A stretch of 64,000 nucleotides of DNA from Bacillota bacterium (lineage in GTDB: Bacteria; Bacillota; Clostridia; Tissierellales; Sedimentibacteraceae), in the NCBI GenBank assembly GCA_023386345.1, contig JAEWJT010000002.1:1-64000 (forward strand), given 5' to 3'. The translations under genes were made by a program, and so were the position numbers. Each line of letters opens with the position of its first letter. Within the stretch, counting starts at the first letter, position 1. Under the pieces are notes generated by a model. It was not told where the DNA came from. It was given only the letters and a program-made list of their open reading frames with translations, and ran no database searches. Of this stretch, positions 24,566 to 33,757 are shown in pieces.

Positions 24566-24594
24566 ATTATATAACAGTGAGCCTACGTTGTCTA
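24566..24594 (-). promoter_or_regulatory. Promoter for the small membrane ORF
   Basis: TAGACA (24589-24594), a 17-nt spacer and a perfect TATAAT (24566-24571) on the minus strand. The only gene immediately downstream is the 59-codon ORF, then the decarboxylase gene. Confidence 0.6.
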
Positions 24595-24683
24595 TCAAAA
24601 ATTTACTGTATTTTCAAATATTTTTTAAAACAACATTTCCAATGTTATTTGTTAAAATTACAACAGAATTTTTAGCACGACAT

Positions 24684-26351
24684 TTATCTTCCAGAAATTA
24701 TAGTCAAGTTCATCAAAGCATTTTCAAGCTCAATTAATCTATTATTTATATCGTTGTATTTTTCAACATTTACTTTGTCATTTAGACTTCCCTGCGTTAA
24801 ATTTAGAGCATTATTGAATAATTTCTTAACAGATTCTATGTCCTTAAGTAAATTATCAATTTTCTCAGCACCTGCAGCTTGTATAGCATCTGGAAATTCT
24901 TGTATATACCTAGTAAGCTCTAGCACTGAAAATTTATTTTTATCTAATTCATAAACCTGAGCAAAATATGGTACTATACAGTCAATTGAAAACTCAGCTT
25001 CAATAGTCTTAGCAAATTCAGCTTTAGCATCAGCTTCTCCATGAACTATAAATATTTTTTTAGGCTTCTTTGTGAAACCTTTTACCCATTTTAATAGTCC
25101 GTTTTTATCAGCATGTCCGGAAAAACCTTCTAAATCAAATATCTGTGCTGAAATATTAATTTCTTCACCAAATATTTTAACAAGCTTTTCTCCGTCCCTT
25201 ATTCTTCTTCCAAGTGTATTTTCTGCCTGATATCCAACAAAAACTATGCTTGATTCTTTTCTCCATAGATTATGCTTTAAATGGTGCTTTATTCTGCCTG
25301 CCTCACACATACCGCTAGCTGAAATTATAATTTTAGGAGTTTTATCTTCATTTAGCAGTTTAGATTCTATTGGAGATTGAACGAATTTCAAATTTTCAAA
25401 ATGAAGTGGATTATCTCCAGATAAAACCAGCTTTCTCGTTTCCTCGTCAAACACCTGAGAATTCGATTCAAAAATTTCAGTGGTTTTAGAAGCTAATGGA
25501 CTGTCTATATACACTGGAATTTTCCTTAACTCCTCTGCATGCTTACTAGGATAATCATAATATCTATTTAGCTCATAGATTATTTCCTGAGTACGTCCAA
25601 CAGCAAAGGCTGGAATAATAACATTCCCCCCTTGTCTTGTAGTATTTATTATTATATCTATAAGCTTGTCCATCCTAGATTCAGTATCTTGGTGCAGTCT
25701 ATTACCATATGTAGATTCCATAATAACATAATCTGCTTCTTCAATATAGTTTGGATTATTTAATAGAGGTCTGTTCTCTACACCTAGATCTCCAGAGTAC
25801 ACAATTTTAAGCTCCTCGTCAGAGCCTTCATTTACCCATATTTCTATTAGTGAAGAACCAAGAACATGACCTGCATCAAGAAATCTAACAGAGAAATCAT
25901 TATCTATTTTGACCATTTGACCATATAAATTAGGTTTAAAGTATTCCATACAATTCATAGCATCTTCTTGTGTGTATAGTGGCTCTACGATTTGTTTTCC
26001 AGCTCTTTTACCTTTTCTGTTCTCCCATTCTGCTTCGCTTTCATGAATATGTGCGCTGTCAAGCAGCATAATTTTACATAAATCATAGGTAGGCTTTGTG
26101 CATATTATATCTCCTTTAAATCCTCTCTTAACAAGAAGAGGAATCCTTCCGCAATGATCGATATGACAATGACTAAGCAATAAATAATCTATTTCAGAAG
26201 GTACAAAATCAAAATCACCAAAATTCATCTTTTCTTCACGATTGCTTCCTTGGAATTGACCACAATCTAATAACACCTTTTTATTACCCCATTCAAGCAA
26301 ATGACATGAGCCAGTTACTGATTCAACTGCACCATGAAAACTTATTTTCAT
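24684..26351 (-). CDS. Beta-CASP metallo-beta-lactamase-fold RNA-processing-type hydrolase
   Basis: A 555-residue protein of the CPSF/YSH1-like beta-CASP group. The zinc motif LSHCHIDHCGRIP near residue 60, DAGHVLGSS, YSGDLG and VHGEADAK match the metallo-beta-lactamase core, and ESTYGNRLH and ASGMCEAGRIKHHL match the beta-CASP domain. It has an extra C-terminal helical region of about 90 residues. The start at 26351 (MKISFHGAVESVTGS) is 6 nt after GGAGGTG. Relatives are RNases; the target is unknown. Confidence 0.9.
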   Translation of the reverse strand: MKISFHGAVESVTGSCHLLEWGNKKVLLDCGQFQGSNREEKMNFGDFDFVPSEIDYLLLSHCHIDHCGRIPLLVKRGFKGDIICTKPTYDLCKIMLLDSAHIHESEAEWENRKGKRAGKQIVEPLYTQEDAMNCMEYFKPNLYGQMVKIDNDFSVRFLDAGHVLGSSLIEIWVNEGSDEELKIVYSGDLGVENRPLLNNPNYIEEADYVIMESTYGNRLHQDTESRMDKLIDIIINTTRQGGNVIIPAFAVGRTQEIIYELNRYYDYPSKHAEELRKIPVYIDSPLASKTTEIFESNSQVFDEETRKLVLSGDNPLHFENLKFVQSPIESKLLNEDKTPKIIISASGMCEAGRIKHHLKHNLWRKESSIVFVGYQAENTLGRRIRDGEKLVKIFGEEINISAQIFDLEGFSGHADKNGLLKWVKGFTKKPKKIFIVHGEADAKAEFAKTIEAEFSIDCIVPYFAQVYELDKNKFSVLELTRYIQEFPDAIQAAGAEKIDNLLKDIESVKKLFNNALNLTQGSLNDKVNVEKYNDINNRLIELENALMNLTIISGR

Positions 26352-26474
26352 AAAAAACACCTCCAAATGTCGAATAATATCTAATTTATAATAATTTTAT
26401 CACTTTTTTTTAAATAAGTAAACATTATTATTTTTCAATTATAATCTTCTATTATTAATTTTTACATAAAAAAA

Positions 26475-26505
26475 CAGATTATCTACAAAACCTATAAACA
26501 ATCTG
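26475..26505 (-). terminator. spoVT terminator
   Basis: CAGATT...AATCTG with inner wobble pairs (26475-26505), followed on the minus strand by seven T residues (A-run at 26467-26474), just beyond the spoVT stop. Confidence 0.85.
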
Positions 26506-26520
26506 CTTTAAAATTTCTTT

Positions 26521-27072
26521 TTAGCCTTCCATTTGTCTTGATAAGAACAAGCTTGCATTTTTAAGTAATTTCTGCTCAGCTTCTCCCATTTTTGCATTTT
26601 TATCTTTTGAAACTAATACTACAGCTCCTATAGCGTCTCCTTGAACAATTATCGGAGATATAACCTGTGCTGTGTAATCATTTGGAGCATATTCAGCTGC
26701 GCCGATACGTGACGCGTTAGAGCCACCCTCAAACACAAACAATTCTCTTGTTTCAACAACTTTCTCTAAGTCCGGACTAACTTTTTGCTCAAAATAGTCT
26801 TTCTTATTTGGTCCTGCTACTGCAATAACAGTGTCTCTATCTGTAATTATCGCTGTAAATCTTGTAGTTTCATACAATGACTCTACATAACTATCAGCAA
26901 ATTCAGTTAATTCACCGATTGGGGAATATTTTTTAAGTATTATTTCACCTTCTCTATCAGTGAATATTTCCAGAGGATCGCCTTCTTTAATTCTCAATGT
27001 CCTTCTTATCTCTTTTGGAATAACTACTCTTCCAAGATCGTCAATTCTTCTTACTATACCTGTTGCTTTCAT
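26521..27072 (-). CDS. spoVT: Stage V sporulation protein T
   Basis: A 183-residue forespore transcription regulator. The N-terminal 50 residues are an AbrB/SpoVT DNA-binding domain (MKATGIVRRIDDLGRVVIPK) and the rest is a GAF-like domain (YTAQVISPIIVQGDAIGAVV). It tunes sigma-G-dependent genes during spore maturation and is among the best evidence that the organism sporulates. It lies between the PrsA-like gene and the beta-CASP gene, as is common in clostridia. Confidence 0.97.
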   Translation of the reverse strand: MKATGIVRRIDDLGRVVIPKEIRRTLRIKEGDPLEIFTDREGEIILKKYSPIGELTEFADSYVESLYETTRFTAIITDRDTVIAVAGPNKKDYFEQKVSPDLEKVVETRELFVFEGGSNASRIGAAEYAPNDYTAQVISPIIVQGDAIGAVVLVSKDKNAKMGEAEQKLLKNASLFLSRQMEG

Positions 27073-27210
27073 ATTTTCCTCCTAATTATTAATATATTTT
27101 TCTGCTACTAAATATATTAAGTTTAAAAAAGCTTTAAACTTTATTGATATTTAATATTATTTGTATAATTGTCAATTTTATTCCTATATAATAAAATTAT
27201 ACCCAATTTT

Positions 27211-28140
27211 TTATTTCTCAATCTTGGCATTTTCGATAAACTTATCCAGCATATCGTTGTATTTTAATGCTTTAAATTGATATTCTAGTTCTTCTTTGTC
27301 AACATCTTCATATGAAAGTTTTTTATCAGTCAGCTTTATTATATGATATCCAAATTGTGTTTTTACAGGATCACTAATCTGTCCAACCTCCATCTTAAAG
27401 GCAACATCTGAAAACTCCTTAGCCATTTCGCCTTTTGCAAAATATCCTAAATCTCCGCCTCTTTCCTTACTAGGACAGGTTGAAAATTCTTCTGCTAATT
27501 TAGCAAAATCTTCACCTTTATCGATTTTTCCTTTGATTTCTTTGGCAGTTTTTTCATCATCTACTAATATATGGCTCGCTTGTATCTTATCAAACATTGA
27601 TTTTTTGTCTTCATAAAGAGCCTTCAAATCGGCTTCGCTTGGTTCTAATTTATTGATATCTTCAGATTTAATAGCTAAAAACTGTTCTATTAGCATCTCT
27701 GTTTTCAATGTTTCCTTTAAAAAACTTTCTGTCATTCCAGAATCTTTTAAAAATTTAGTATACTCATCCTCTGTGGGGAAATATTCCTTGTATTTAGCAA
27801 ATCTCTCATCAAGTTCTTTCTCATCAGCTGTTATACCGGCCTTAGTAGCTTCTTCTTCAAGGACTATATCGAGAATCATTGATTCAAGAACCATATCCTC
27901 CAAATATTTCTTGAAAGTTTTACCTGGCTCTACTTCTTGTTCCCAGATTTCTGTTCCATTTTCAGCCTCGTACATTTCTTTCATCTGAGCTAACTTTTTA
28001 TCATAATCTTCAGTACTTATGGTCTTTCCATTAACCTTAACTTTCACTGTTGATGGTTCAGTAGTTTTATTGCAAGCGGCTAAACTAAAAAGCATAAGAG
28101 TTGAAAGAAAAATTATAGATATTTTTTTCATTTTCATCAT
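27211..28140 (-). CDS. PrsA-like lipoprotein foldase (parvulin peptidyl-prolyl isomerase)
   Basis: A 309-residue lipoprotein. The start at 28140 follows AAGGAGT by 7 nt and gives a proper signal peptide with the lipobox LAAC near residue 22. A SurA/PrsA-type N-domain is followed by a parvulin domain near residues 185-275 (QASHILVDDEKTAKEI, ERGGDLGYFAKGEM, TQFGYHIIKL). It should fold secreted proteins at the outer face of the membrane. It lies directly downstream of mfd. Confidence 0.93.
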   Translation of the reverse strand: MMKMKKISIIFLSTLMLFSLAACNKTTEPSTVKVKVNGKTISTEDYDKKLAQMKEMYEAENGTEIWEQEVEPGKTFKKYLEDMVLESMILDIVLEEEATKAGITADEKELDERFAKYKEYFPTEDEYTKFLKDSGMTESFLKETLKTEMLIEQFLAIKSEDINKLEPSEADLKALYEDKKSMFDKIQASHILVDDEKTAKEIKGKIDKGEDFAKLAEEFSTCPSKERGGDLGYFAKGEMAKEFSDVAFKMEVGQISDPVKTQFGYHIIKLTDKKLSYEDVDKEELEYQFKALKYNDMLDKFIENAKIEK

Positions 28141-28231
28141 AAGTCTTACTCCTTTCCCAATTTTATCAAAAATTTTGTTTTTTTTCAATACCTAAAAAAT
28201 ATTTTTTAGCTTAGATACCTTTATAATCTTA

Positions 28232-31200
28232 CTAAGCTTGATTAACATTTAAATTGACATCGCATAATTCTTCAAGAAGCGTTTTTATTTCTTCTAGCAA
28301 GCTGTTTTGTTCAACAGAATTGAGCTGATATTTAACAAAAGGCTCTTTTGAAGAGTCAAATTTAACCCTTAATGGATATTTTTTAAGCATATAATTTATT
28401 GCTTCGACACTAAGTCCTCTATTTGTTATAAACATAAATCTTATAAATTTATTGCTCTGAATAATTTCTTTTATATTGAGCTTTTTACATAGAGTTTTAA
28501 TAAATGCAACCTTTATTAGATTATTTACTTCCTTAGGTACATTTCCAAATCTATCGATAAGCTCCTCTGTTATATCTAGTATGTCCTCATCATTACTGAT
28601 AGCAGCAATCTTTTTATATATTTCAATTTTTTGCTCTTCGTTTTTAATGTAAGTGTTAGGTATATAACCATCAACACTCAAATCAACAGAAATTTCAATA
28701 TCTTCTTCAAGCTGTGTCCCGCTTAGCTTTTTAACTGCTCTGTCTAAATATTTAACATATAAGTCATATCCAATAGCAAGCATATGCCCATGCTGCTCAG
28801 AGCCTAAAATATTTCCACAACCTCTAATTTCTAAGTCTCTCATAGCTATTTTAAATCCAGAGCCAAATTCTGTGAACTCTCTTATAGCCTTTAATCTTTT
28901 ATCTGCAATTTCAGTAAGAACCTTGTCTCTTTCATATGTCAGATATGCAAATGAATTCTTATTGGAGCGTCCTACTCTGCCTCTTAGCTGATATAGCTGT
29001 GATAAGCCAAAATAATCAGCATTGTCAACAATTAGAGTATTTGCATTTGGGATATCCATTCCTGTCTCAATGATAGTAGTACAAACTAAAACATCATACT
29101 CTCTGTTTACAAAGCCTATCATTACATTTTCAAGCTCTCTTTCCTGCATTTGACCATGACCTACAACAACTCTTACACCAGGTACCATATCTCTAATTTT
29201 GCGTGCTACGCTTTCTATATCAGTAACTCTATTGTGTACATAGTATACCTGACCACCTCTTGATACTTCTCTTTCGATTGCATCTCTTATAACGCCTTCA
29301 TTATACTCTATAACATAAGTCTGTATAGGAGTTCTGTCTCCAGGCGGTTCTTCAATGACACTCATATCTCTTATGCCAATCATAGACATATGAAGAGTCC
29401 TCGGAATCGGTGTAGCAGTCAAGGTTAGTACGTCTATATTTGTTTTTAGCTGTTTTATAGATTCCTTATGTCTAACTCCAAAACGCTGCTCCTCGTCTAT
29501 TACAAGAAGCCCTAAATTTCTAAATTTCAAATCCTTTGATAAAAGCTTATGTGTTCCAACTATTATATCTATTAAGCCCCTATTTACAGCTTCAACTATT
29601 TTCCTCTGCTGTCCTGCTGTTCTAAATCTGCTAAGCATTTCAGATTTAATAGGAAAACCTCTAAATCTATCTATTACATTTGAATAATGCTGTTGCGCAA
29701 GTATTGTAGTCGGAGCGAGTATCGCAACCTGCTTTCCATCCATAACAGCCTTAAATACTGCTCTGAGTGCAACCTCAGTTTTTCCAAAACCAACATCACC
29801 GCATAAAAGTCTATCCATAGGCTGATTTTTTTCCATATCGCCTTTGATTTCTTCAACGCATCTGAGCTGGTCATCTGTTTCTTCAAAAGGAAATTTATAT
29901 TCAAAATCTTTTTGCCATTCTGTATCAGGTGAATAGGCAAATCCTTTAAGCACTCTTCTCTTGGCATAAAGCTCTATCAGCTCTCCTGCCATATCCTCAA
30001 TTGCTTTTTTAGTCCTTTCCTTAACCTTATTCCATTCTTGGCTGCTCATCTTATTTATTTTTGGAGTAATTGAGTCTGAGCCTATATATTTTTGTATCAA
30101 GGACATCTGGTCAACTGGAACATAAAGTTTATCCTCTCCATGATACCTTATGCAAAGATAGTCTTTCTTTACATTTTGAACATTTAATTCTTCTATTCCT
30201 ATATATTGCCCTATTCCGTGATATTCATGCACAACATAGTCGCCAAGCTTTAAATCAGAAAATGTTTCAATCTTATTTTTCTTCGCTTTGTTTATCTTGA
30301 TTTTGCTTTTCTTTTTAACAACTCCGAAAATTTCATTTTCCGTCAAAAGTAAAAGCTTGCTTTCAAGCATCTCAAAGCCTTTTTTCAAATCTCCTGTTGT
30401 TATAAAAACCTGTCCAGACATAGGTGTGGATGAATCAAAAGATAAAACGGTGCTACAATTATAATCATTCAACAATAAATGCAGCTTTTTGCATTTTTCA
30501 TCACTGCTTAGTACTATTAATATCTTATAGCCCTTGTATTTATATCTATTAAGCTCACTGGATAGATCCTCCATTTTGCCATAATAGGCAGTTGCATCCT
30601 TTGAGATTATCTGGCAAATATCATCTATTTGATAATTCTTATTTGTTTTAACTATAGCATTGTGATACATTATCTTTTTGCTGTTTATCTTCTTTTCAAT
30701 ATCAGCTCTGCTAAAATATATATCACTTTGCTTATAAAAGGCCTCGCCTTTTTCAAATAATTGAGCATAACTTAAATTAAAGCTTTCAGATAAAACCTTA
30801 AATTCTTCATATACCTTATCAGGCTCAAGTAAAACAACAAGAGTATTATTGTCAAAATAGTCAAGAATACTTTCAAATTCAAAGTTGGCAAAGGGTAATA
30901 AAAGGTCTGTGTTGTTAAAGCTTGTATTTTCACCTATCTTAAAAGCATAGCTTTCATATAGTGAATTTAAGTTTTCTTTAACCTTATCATAAGAAGATGT
31001 AGAAGTATCAAGCTTTTTTAATCTTTTTTGATAATCCTTTTCTAATTCTTTTTTGATATAATCAAGTTCTTCTTTATTAAAGAATACATCACTGCAAGGC
31101 AAAACAAGCAATTCTTTTTCATTTTTTATGGATCTTTGAGTTTTTATGTCTATAGATCTTATTGAATCCACTTCATCGTCGAAAAACTCAATTCTATAAG

Positions 31201-31765
31201 GATTGCTCTCAGATAATGAAAAAATATCTAAAATTCCACCTCTAATAGAAAATTGTCCTCGTCCCTCTATTGCCTCGACTCGCTCGTAGCCAAGATCAAT
31301 TAAGCTGTGTATCAAATTTTCAAAATCATATGATAAGCCATATTCTAATTTTAGCATATTTTTCTTAAATTTTTCTTTAGGAATAACTCTGCTAATTAAA
31401 GAATTTACACTTGCAGTAACAATAAGCTTTTCTTCATTAATTACCTTGTATAGGGTATTTACTCTCTTATAGATGTCTTCTTTACTAAGAGCATCAACAT
31501 TATATAATATCAATTCTCTTTGGTTAAAAATATCAGAATTTTTAGTATATGAATTTATATAATTATTTATTTCTTTGGCTTTAAACTCATTGCTTGTTAT
31601 AATCAGTATTTTATCTATTTTATAATCATTTAAATTGCAACATAAATAAGCCATTCCTTCCTCATTAAGTCCATGAATAAGTTGGCGTTTATTATCGTCA
31701 TAATTTTCTATTATCGCTTTAAATTTTTCAGTGTTTTGAAATTGTGAAAATAAATATCTTTCCAT
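28232..31765 (-). CDS. mfd: Transcription-repair coupling factor
   Basis: A 1177-residue ATP-dependent translocase that removes stalled RNA polymerase and recruits UvrA. In order: a UvrB-like N-terminal region, the CarD-like RNAP-interacting domain (LGDYVVHEYHGIGQYIG near 500), the RecG-like motor (Walker A CGDVGFGKTEVALRA, VIDEEQRFGV, GRVGRSNKNSFAYL) and the C-terminal TRCF domain. Length and motifs are normal. It starts 9 bp after the pth stop codon, with only a distant ribosome site, suggesting coupling to pth. Confidence 0.98.
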   Translation of the reverse strand: MERYLFSQFQNTEKFKAIIENYDDNKRQLIHGLNEEGMAYLCCNLNDYKIDKILIITSNEFKAKEINNYINSYTKNSDIFNQRELILYNVDALSKEDIYKRVNTLYKVINEEKLIVTASVNSLISRVIPKEKFKKNMLKLEYGLSYDFENLIHSLIDLGYERVEAIEGRGQFSIRGGILDIFSLSESNPYRIEFFDDEVDSIRSIDIKTQRSIKNEKELLVLPCSDVFFNKEELDYIKKELEKDYQKRLKKLDTSTSSYDKVKENLNSLYESYAFKIGENTSFNNTDLLLPFANFEFESILDYFDNNTLVVLLEPDKVYEEFKVLSESFNLSYAQLFEKGEAFYKQSDIYFSRADIEKKINSKKIMYHNAIVKTNKNYQIDDICQIISKDATAYYGKMEDLSSELNRYKYKGYKILIVLSSDEKCKKLHLLLNDYNCSTVLSFDSSTPMSGQVFITTGDLKKGFEMLESKLLLLTENEIFGVVKKKSKIKINKAKKNKIETFSDLKLGDYVVHEYHGIGQYIGIEELNVQNVKKDYLCIRYHGEDKLYVPVDQMSLIQKYIGSDSITPKINKMSSQEWNKVKERTKKAIEDMAGELIELYAKRRVLKGFAYSPDTEWQKDFEYKFPFEETDDQLRCVEEIKGDMEKNQPMDRLLCGDVGFGKTEVALRAVFKAVMDGKQVAILAPTTILAQQHYSNVIDRFRGFPIKSEMLSRFRTAGQQRKIVEAVNRGLIDIIVGTHKLLSKDLKFRNLGLLVIDEEQRFGVRHKESIKQLKTNIDVLTLTATPIPRTLHMSMIGIRDMSVIEEPPGDRTPIQTYVIEYNEGVIRDAIEREVSRGGQVYYVHNRVTDIESVARKIRDMVPGVRVVVGHGQMQERELENVMIGFVNREYDVLVCTTIIETGMDIPNANTLIVDNADYFGLSQLYQLRGRVGRSNKNSFAYLTYERDKVLTEIADKRLKAIREFTEFGSGFKIAMRDLEIRGCGNILGSEQHGHMLAIGYDLYVKYLDRAVKKLSGTQLEEDIEISVDLSVDGYIPNTYIKNEEQKIEIYKKIAAISNDEDILDITEELIDRFGNVPKEVNNLIKVAFIKTLCKKLNIKEIIQSNKFIRFMFITNRGLSVEAINYMLKKYPLRVKFDSSKEPFVKYQLNSVEQNSLLEEIKTLLEELCDVNLNVNQA

Positions 31766-31774
31766 TAATTTGTT

Positions 31775-32353
31775 TTATTTTTCCTCTACCCTCTTATTAT
31801 AATTATTCATTGCGAATTCTAAGCCATTACTTATAATATCCTCAGCAGCAAGTCCAGCACTTTGAATAGTTTCATTGACAACCATTCTTTCGTCGTTGTC
31901 AAATTTTTGAAGTACGTGGTCTCCTAAGCTTATATTCGAGTTTTTGCTTTTTCCTATTCCTATTCTTATACGTTTAAAATTCTCTGTTTGTAACTGATAA
32001 AGCATTGATTTCATACCATTATGAGTGCCACTGCTCCCATGCGGCCTAATTCTTAGCGAGCCGAGAGGAATGTCAATATCATCATAAACAACAATTATAT
32101 TCTCTATCGGAATTTTATAATAGCGAACTGCCTCAATAACTGCATTGCCACTTAAATTCATATATGTAACAGGCTTAAATAAAATAACTTTTTCTCCTCT
32201 TATATTATATTCACCAAAAACAGCATTAAACTTTAATTTATCTAATTTTACATTATTTTTATGCGCTAAAAAATCAATGGTATCAAAGCCAACATTGTGC
32301 CTTGTCCCAGCATATTCTTTTCCTGGGTTTCCTAACCCAACAATTAAGTACAT
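31775..32353 (-). CDS. pth: Peptidyl-tRNA hydrolase
   Basis: A 192-residue essential esterase that frees tRNA from dropped-off peptidyl-tRNA. It has the family start MYLIVGLGNPGKEYAGTRHN with the catalytic His20, then KPVTYMNLSGNAV, VVYDDIDIPLG and GSSGTHNGMKS. AAGGA lies 7 nt before the ATG. It lies between the GlmU-like acetyltransferase and mfd as in Bacillus (spoVC). Confidence 0.97.
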   Translation of the reverse strand: MYLIVGLGNPGKEYAGTRHNVGFDTIDFLAHKNNVKLDKLKFNAVFGEYNIRGEKVILFKPVTYMNLSGNAVIEAVRYYKIPIENIIVVYDDIDIPLGSLRIRPHGSSGTHNGMKSMLYQLQTENFKRIRIGIGKSKNSNISLGDHVLQKFDNDERMVVNETIQSAGLAAEDIISNGLEFAMNNYNKRVEEK

Positions 32354-32376
32354 CTTTGTTTCCTTTCCTATATCTA

Positions 32377-33093
32377 TTAATATCTTCCTGCTCCTCTGCC
32401 AGGCTTATTGACCTGCCTTGCCCTTGCTATTGCCAATGTTTCTTTTTCAACATCATCAGTTATCGTAGAGCCTGAAGCAACATAAGCTGATTCTTCAATA
32501 GTAACAGGAGCTATAAGATTTGAGTTGCTTCCTATAAAAGCACCATCCTTAACTATGGTCTTATTCTTTTTCTTACCGTCATAATTTACAAAAACAACTG
32601 CACAGCCAATGTTTACATCCTTGCCTACTTCAGCATCTCCAATATAAGACAGATGCGATGCTTTTGAACCATCATCTATAGTTGAATTTTTAAGCTCTAC
32701 AAAATCGCCTATCTTAACATTTTTCCCAAGTCTTGTCCCTGGTCTTAGATATGCAAAAGGTCCTACAGAGCTATACTCGTCTATAAAGGAATCTATTACC
32801 TTAGAGCTATCAATTTCCACATTATTTTTTATTGTTGAGTTTATTATTCTCGTATTTGGACCAATTATACAGTTTTCACCAATTACTGTCTTGCTTTCTA
32901 AAATAGCTCCAGGATAAATTACAGTACCCTTTCCAATTTCTACCTCAAAATCTATGTATGCTGAATTAGGGTCTATTATTATTACACCATTTTCCATGTG
33001 CTTTCTATTTATTTCATTTTGCATAGTTTTAATTTCTTCAGCCAATTGCACTTTATCACTTGCAACTTTCATTTCTTCTACACTCTTCAACAA
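32377..33093 (-). CDS. GlmU C-terminal half: stand-alone glucosamine-1-phosphate N-acetyltransferase domain
   Basis: About 238 residues covering only the linker and left-handed beta-helix acetyltransferase of GlmU. The N-terminal Rossmann uridylyltransferase (about 225 residues) is absent. The product begins in the linker (VASDKVQLAEEIKTMQNEIN, compare GlmU NDRVQLAEAE), then hexapeptide repeats, the catalytic-His region SKASHLSYIGDAEVG and the acetyl-CoA loop NYDGKKKNKT, all intact. No ATG suits the ribosome site; AGGAGG points to TTG at 33093 (6 nt) or 33090. It sits at the glmU locus between spoVG and pth. The uridylyltransferase must be supplied by another gene if UDP-GlcNAc is made in the usual way. 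Confidence 0.85.
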   Translation of the reverse strand: MLKSVEEMKVASDKVQLAEEIKTMQNEINRKHMENGVIIIDPNSAYIDFEVEIGKGTVIYPGAILESKTVIGENCIIGPNTRIINSTIKNNVEIDSSKVIDSFIDEYSSVGPFAYLRPGTRLGKNVKIGDFVELKNSTIDDGSKASHLSYIGDAEVGKDVNIGCAVVFVNYDGKKKNKTIVKDGAFIGSNSNLIAPVTIEESAYVASGSTITDDVEKETLAIARARQVNKPGRGAGRY

Positions 33094-33282
33094 AATAAAC
33101 CTCCTATATATTGGTTTTACAATATTATTTTTAAATATTATCAAGTTTTTAAATCTAATTATTTATATCAAGTTTTTTTATACTACCATATTTTATATAC
33201 ATTTGTCAATTTCAATGTTCATATAGTTCTAATATTTTATTATTTTGTTAAAATTTCTCTAAGGTTTTTTCAAGGGCTTGTA

Positions 33283-33309
33283 CAAAAAAAGAGAGCCTAA
33301 AAGACTCCC
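33283..33309 (-). terminator. spoVG terminator
   Basis: On the minus strand GGGAGTC pairs with GGCTCTC (33303-33309 and 33291-33297) around a 5-nt loop, followed by seven or more T residues (33283-33290). Confidence 0.85.
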
Positions 33310-33377
33310 TACTTTGACGAAGTAATAATTTATTATAAGCTTTATAATTAACAAATTATTCCATTTGCTACTAATAA

Positions 33378-33647
33378 TTATTCCTCGTCTTCATTTCTTT
33401 TTTCTTCATAAGCTCTAAATACTGCTTCCGACAACTCAGTTCTAGTATCAGAATTTATTGGATGTGCGATATCTTTAAATTCACCATCCTGCATTTTTCT
33501 ACTAGGCATAGCAATAAAAGGACCGTTTTCACCCTCAATAATCTTTATATCATGTACCACGAAACAATCATCAAAGGTTACAGAAACGATTGCCCTCATC
33601 TTACCATCAGAATTAATCTTTCTAACTCTAACATCTGTTATTCTCAT
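33378..33647 (-). CDS. spoVG: Septation/sporulation regulator SpoVG
   Basis: An 89-residue nucleic-acid-binding regulator. MRITDVRVRKINSDGKM and FIAMPSRKMQDGEFKDIAHP are diagnostic. It affects asymmetric septation and many regulons in Firmicutes. The ribosome site AAGGTGGTG lies upstream of the ATG, and a promoter is at 33692-33720. It lies downstream of purR, as in Bacillus, but yabJ is missing between them. Confidence 0.97.
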   Translation of the reverse strand: MRITDVRVRKINSDGKMRAIVSVTFDDCFVVHDIKIIEGENGPFIAMPSRKMQDGEFKDIAHPINSDTRTELSEAVFRAYEEKRNEDEE

Positions 33648-33691
33648 GTCTTCACCACCTTCCCCCCTATAAATTATGTCTAATATACATT

Positions 33692-33720
33692 ATAATACTA
33701 CATTTTCAAAAAAAATGCAA
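33692..33720 (-). promoter_or_regulatory. spoVG promoter
   Basis: TTGCAT (33715-33720), a 17-nt spacer and TATTAT (33692-33697) on the minus strand, about 45 bp before the spoVG ATG. It looks like a sigma-A promoter; I do not see a clear sigma-H site. Confidence 0.55.
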
Positions 33721-33757
33721 AAAACATTTTCATAAAACAGGGGTTTTTTATGTTAAA

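Noticed and set aside
24417..24737. A 106-codon + strand frame
   Set aside because: It is antisense to the small membrane ORF and the beta-CASP gene end, is made of Ile/Asn/Thr runs, and has no ribosome site.
32954..33300. Two overlapping + strand frames upstream of the GlmU-like gene
   Set aside because: Phe/Ile/Tyr-rich translation of AT-rich antisense and intergenic DNA, with no start signals.
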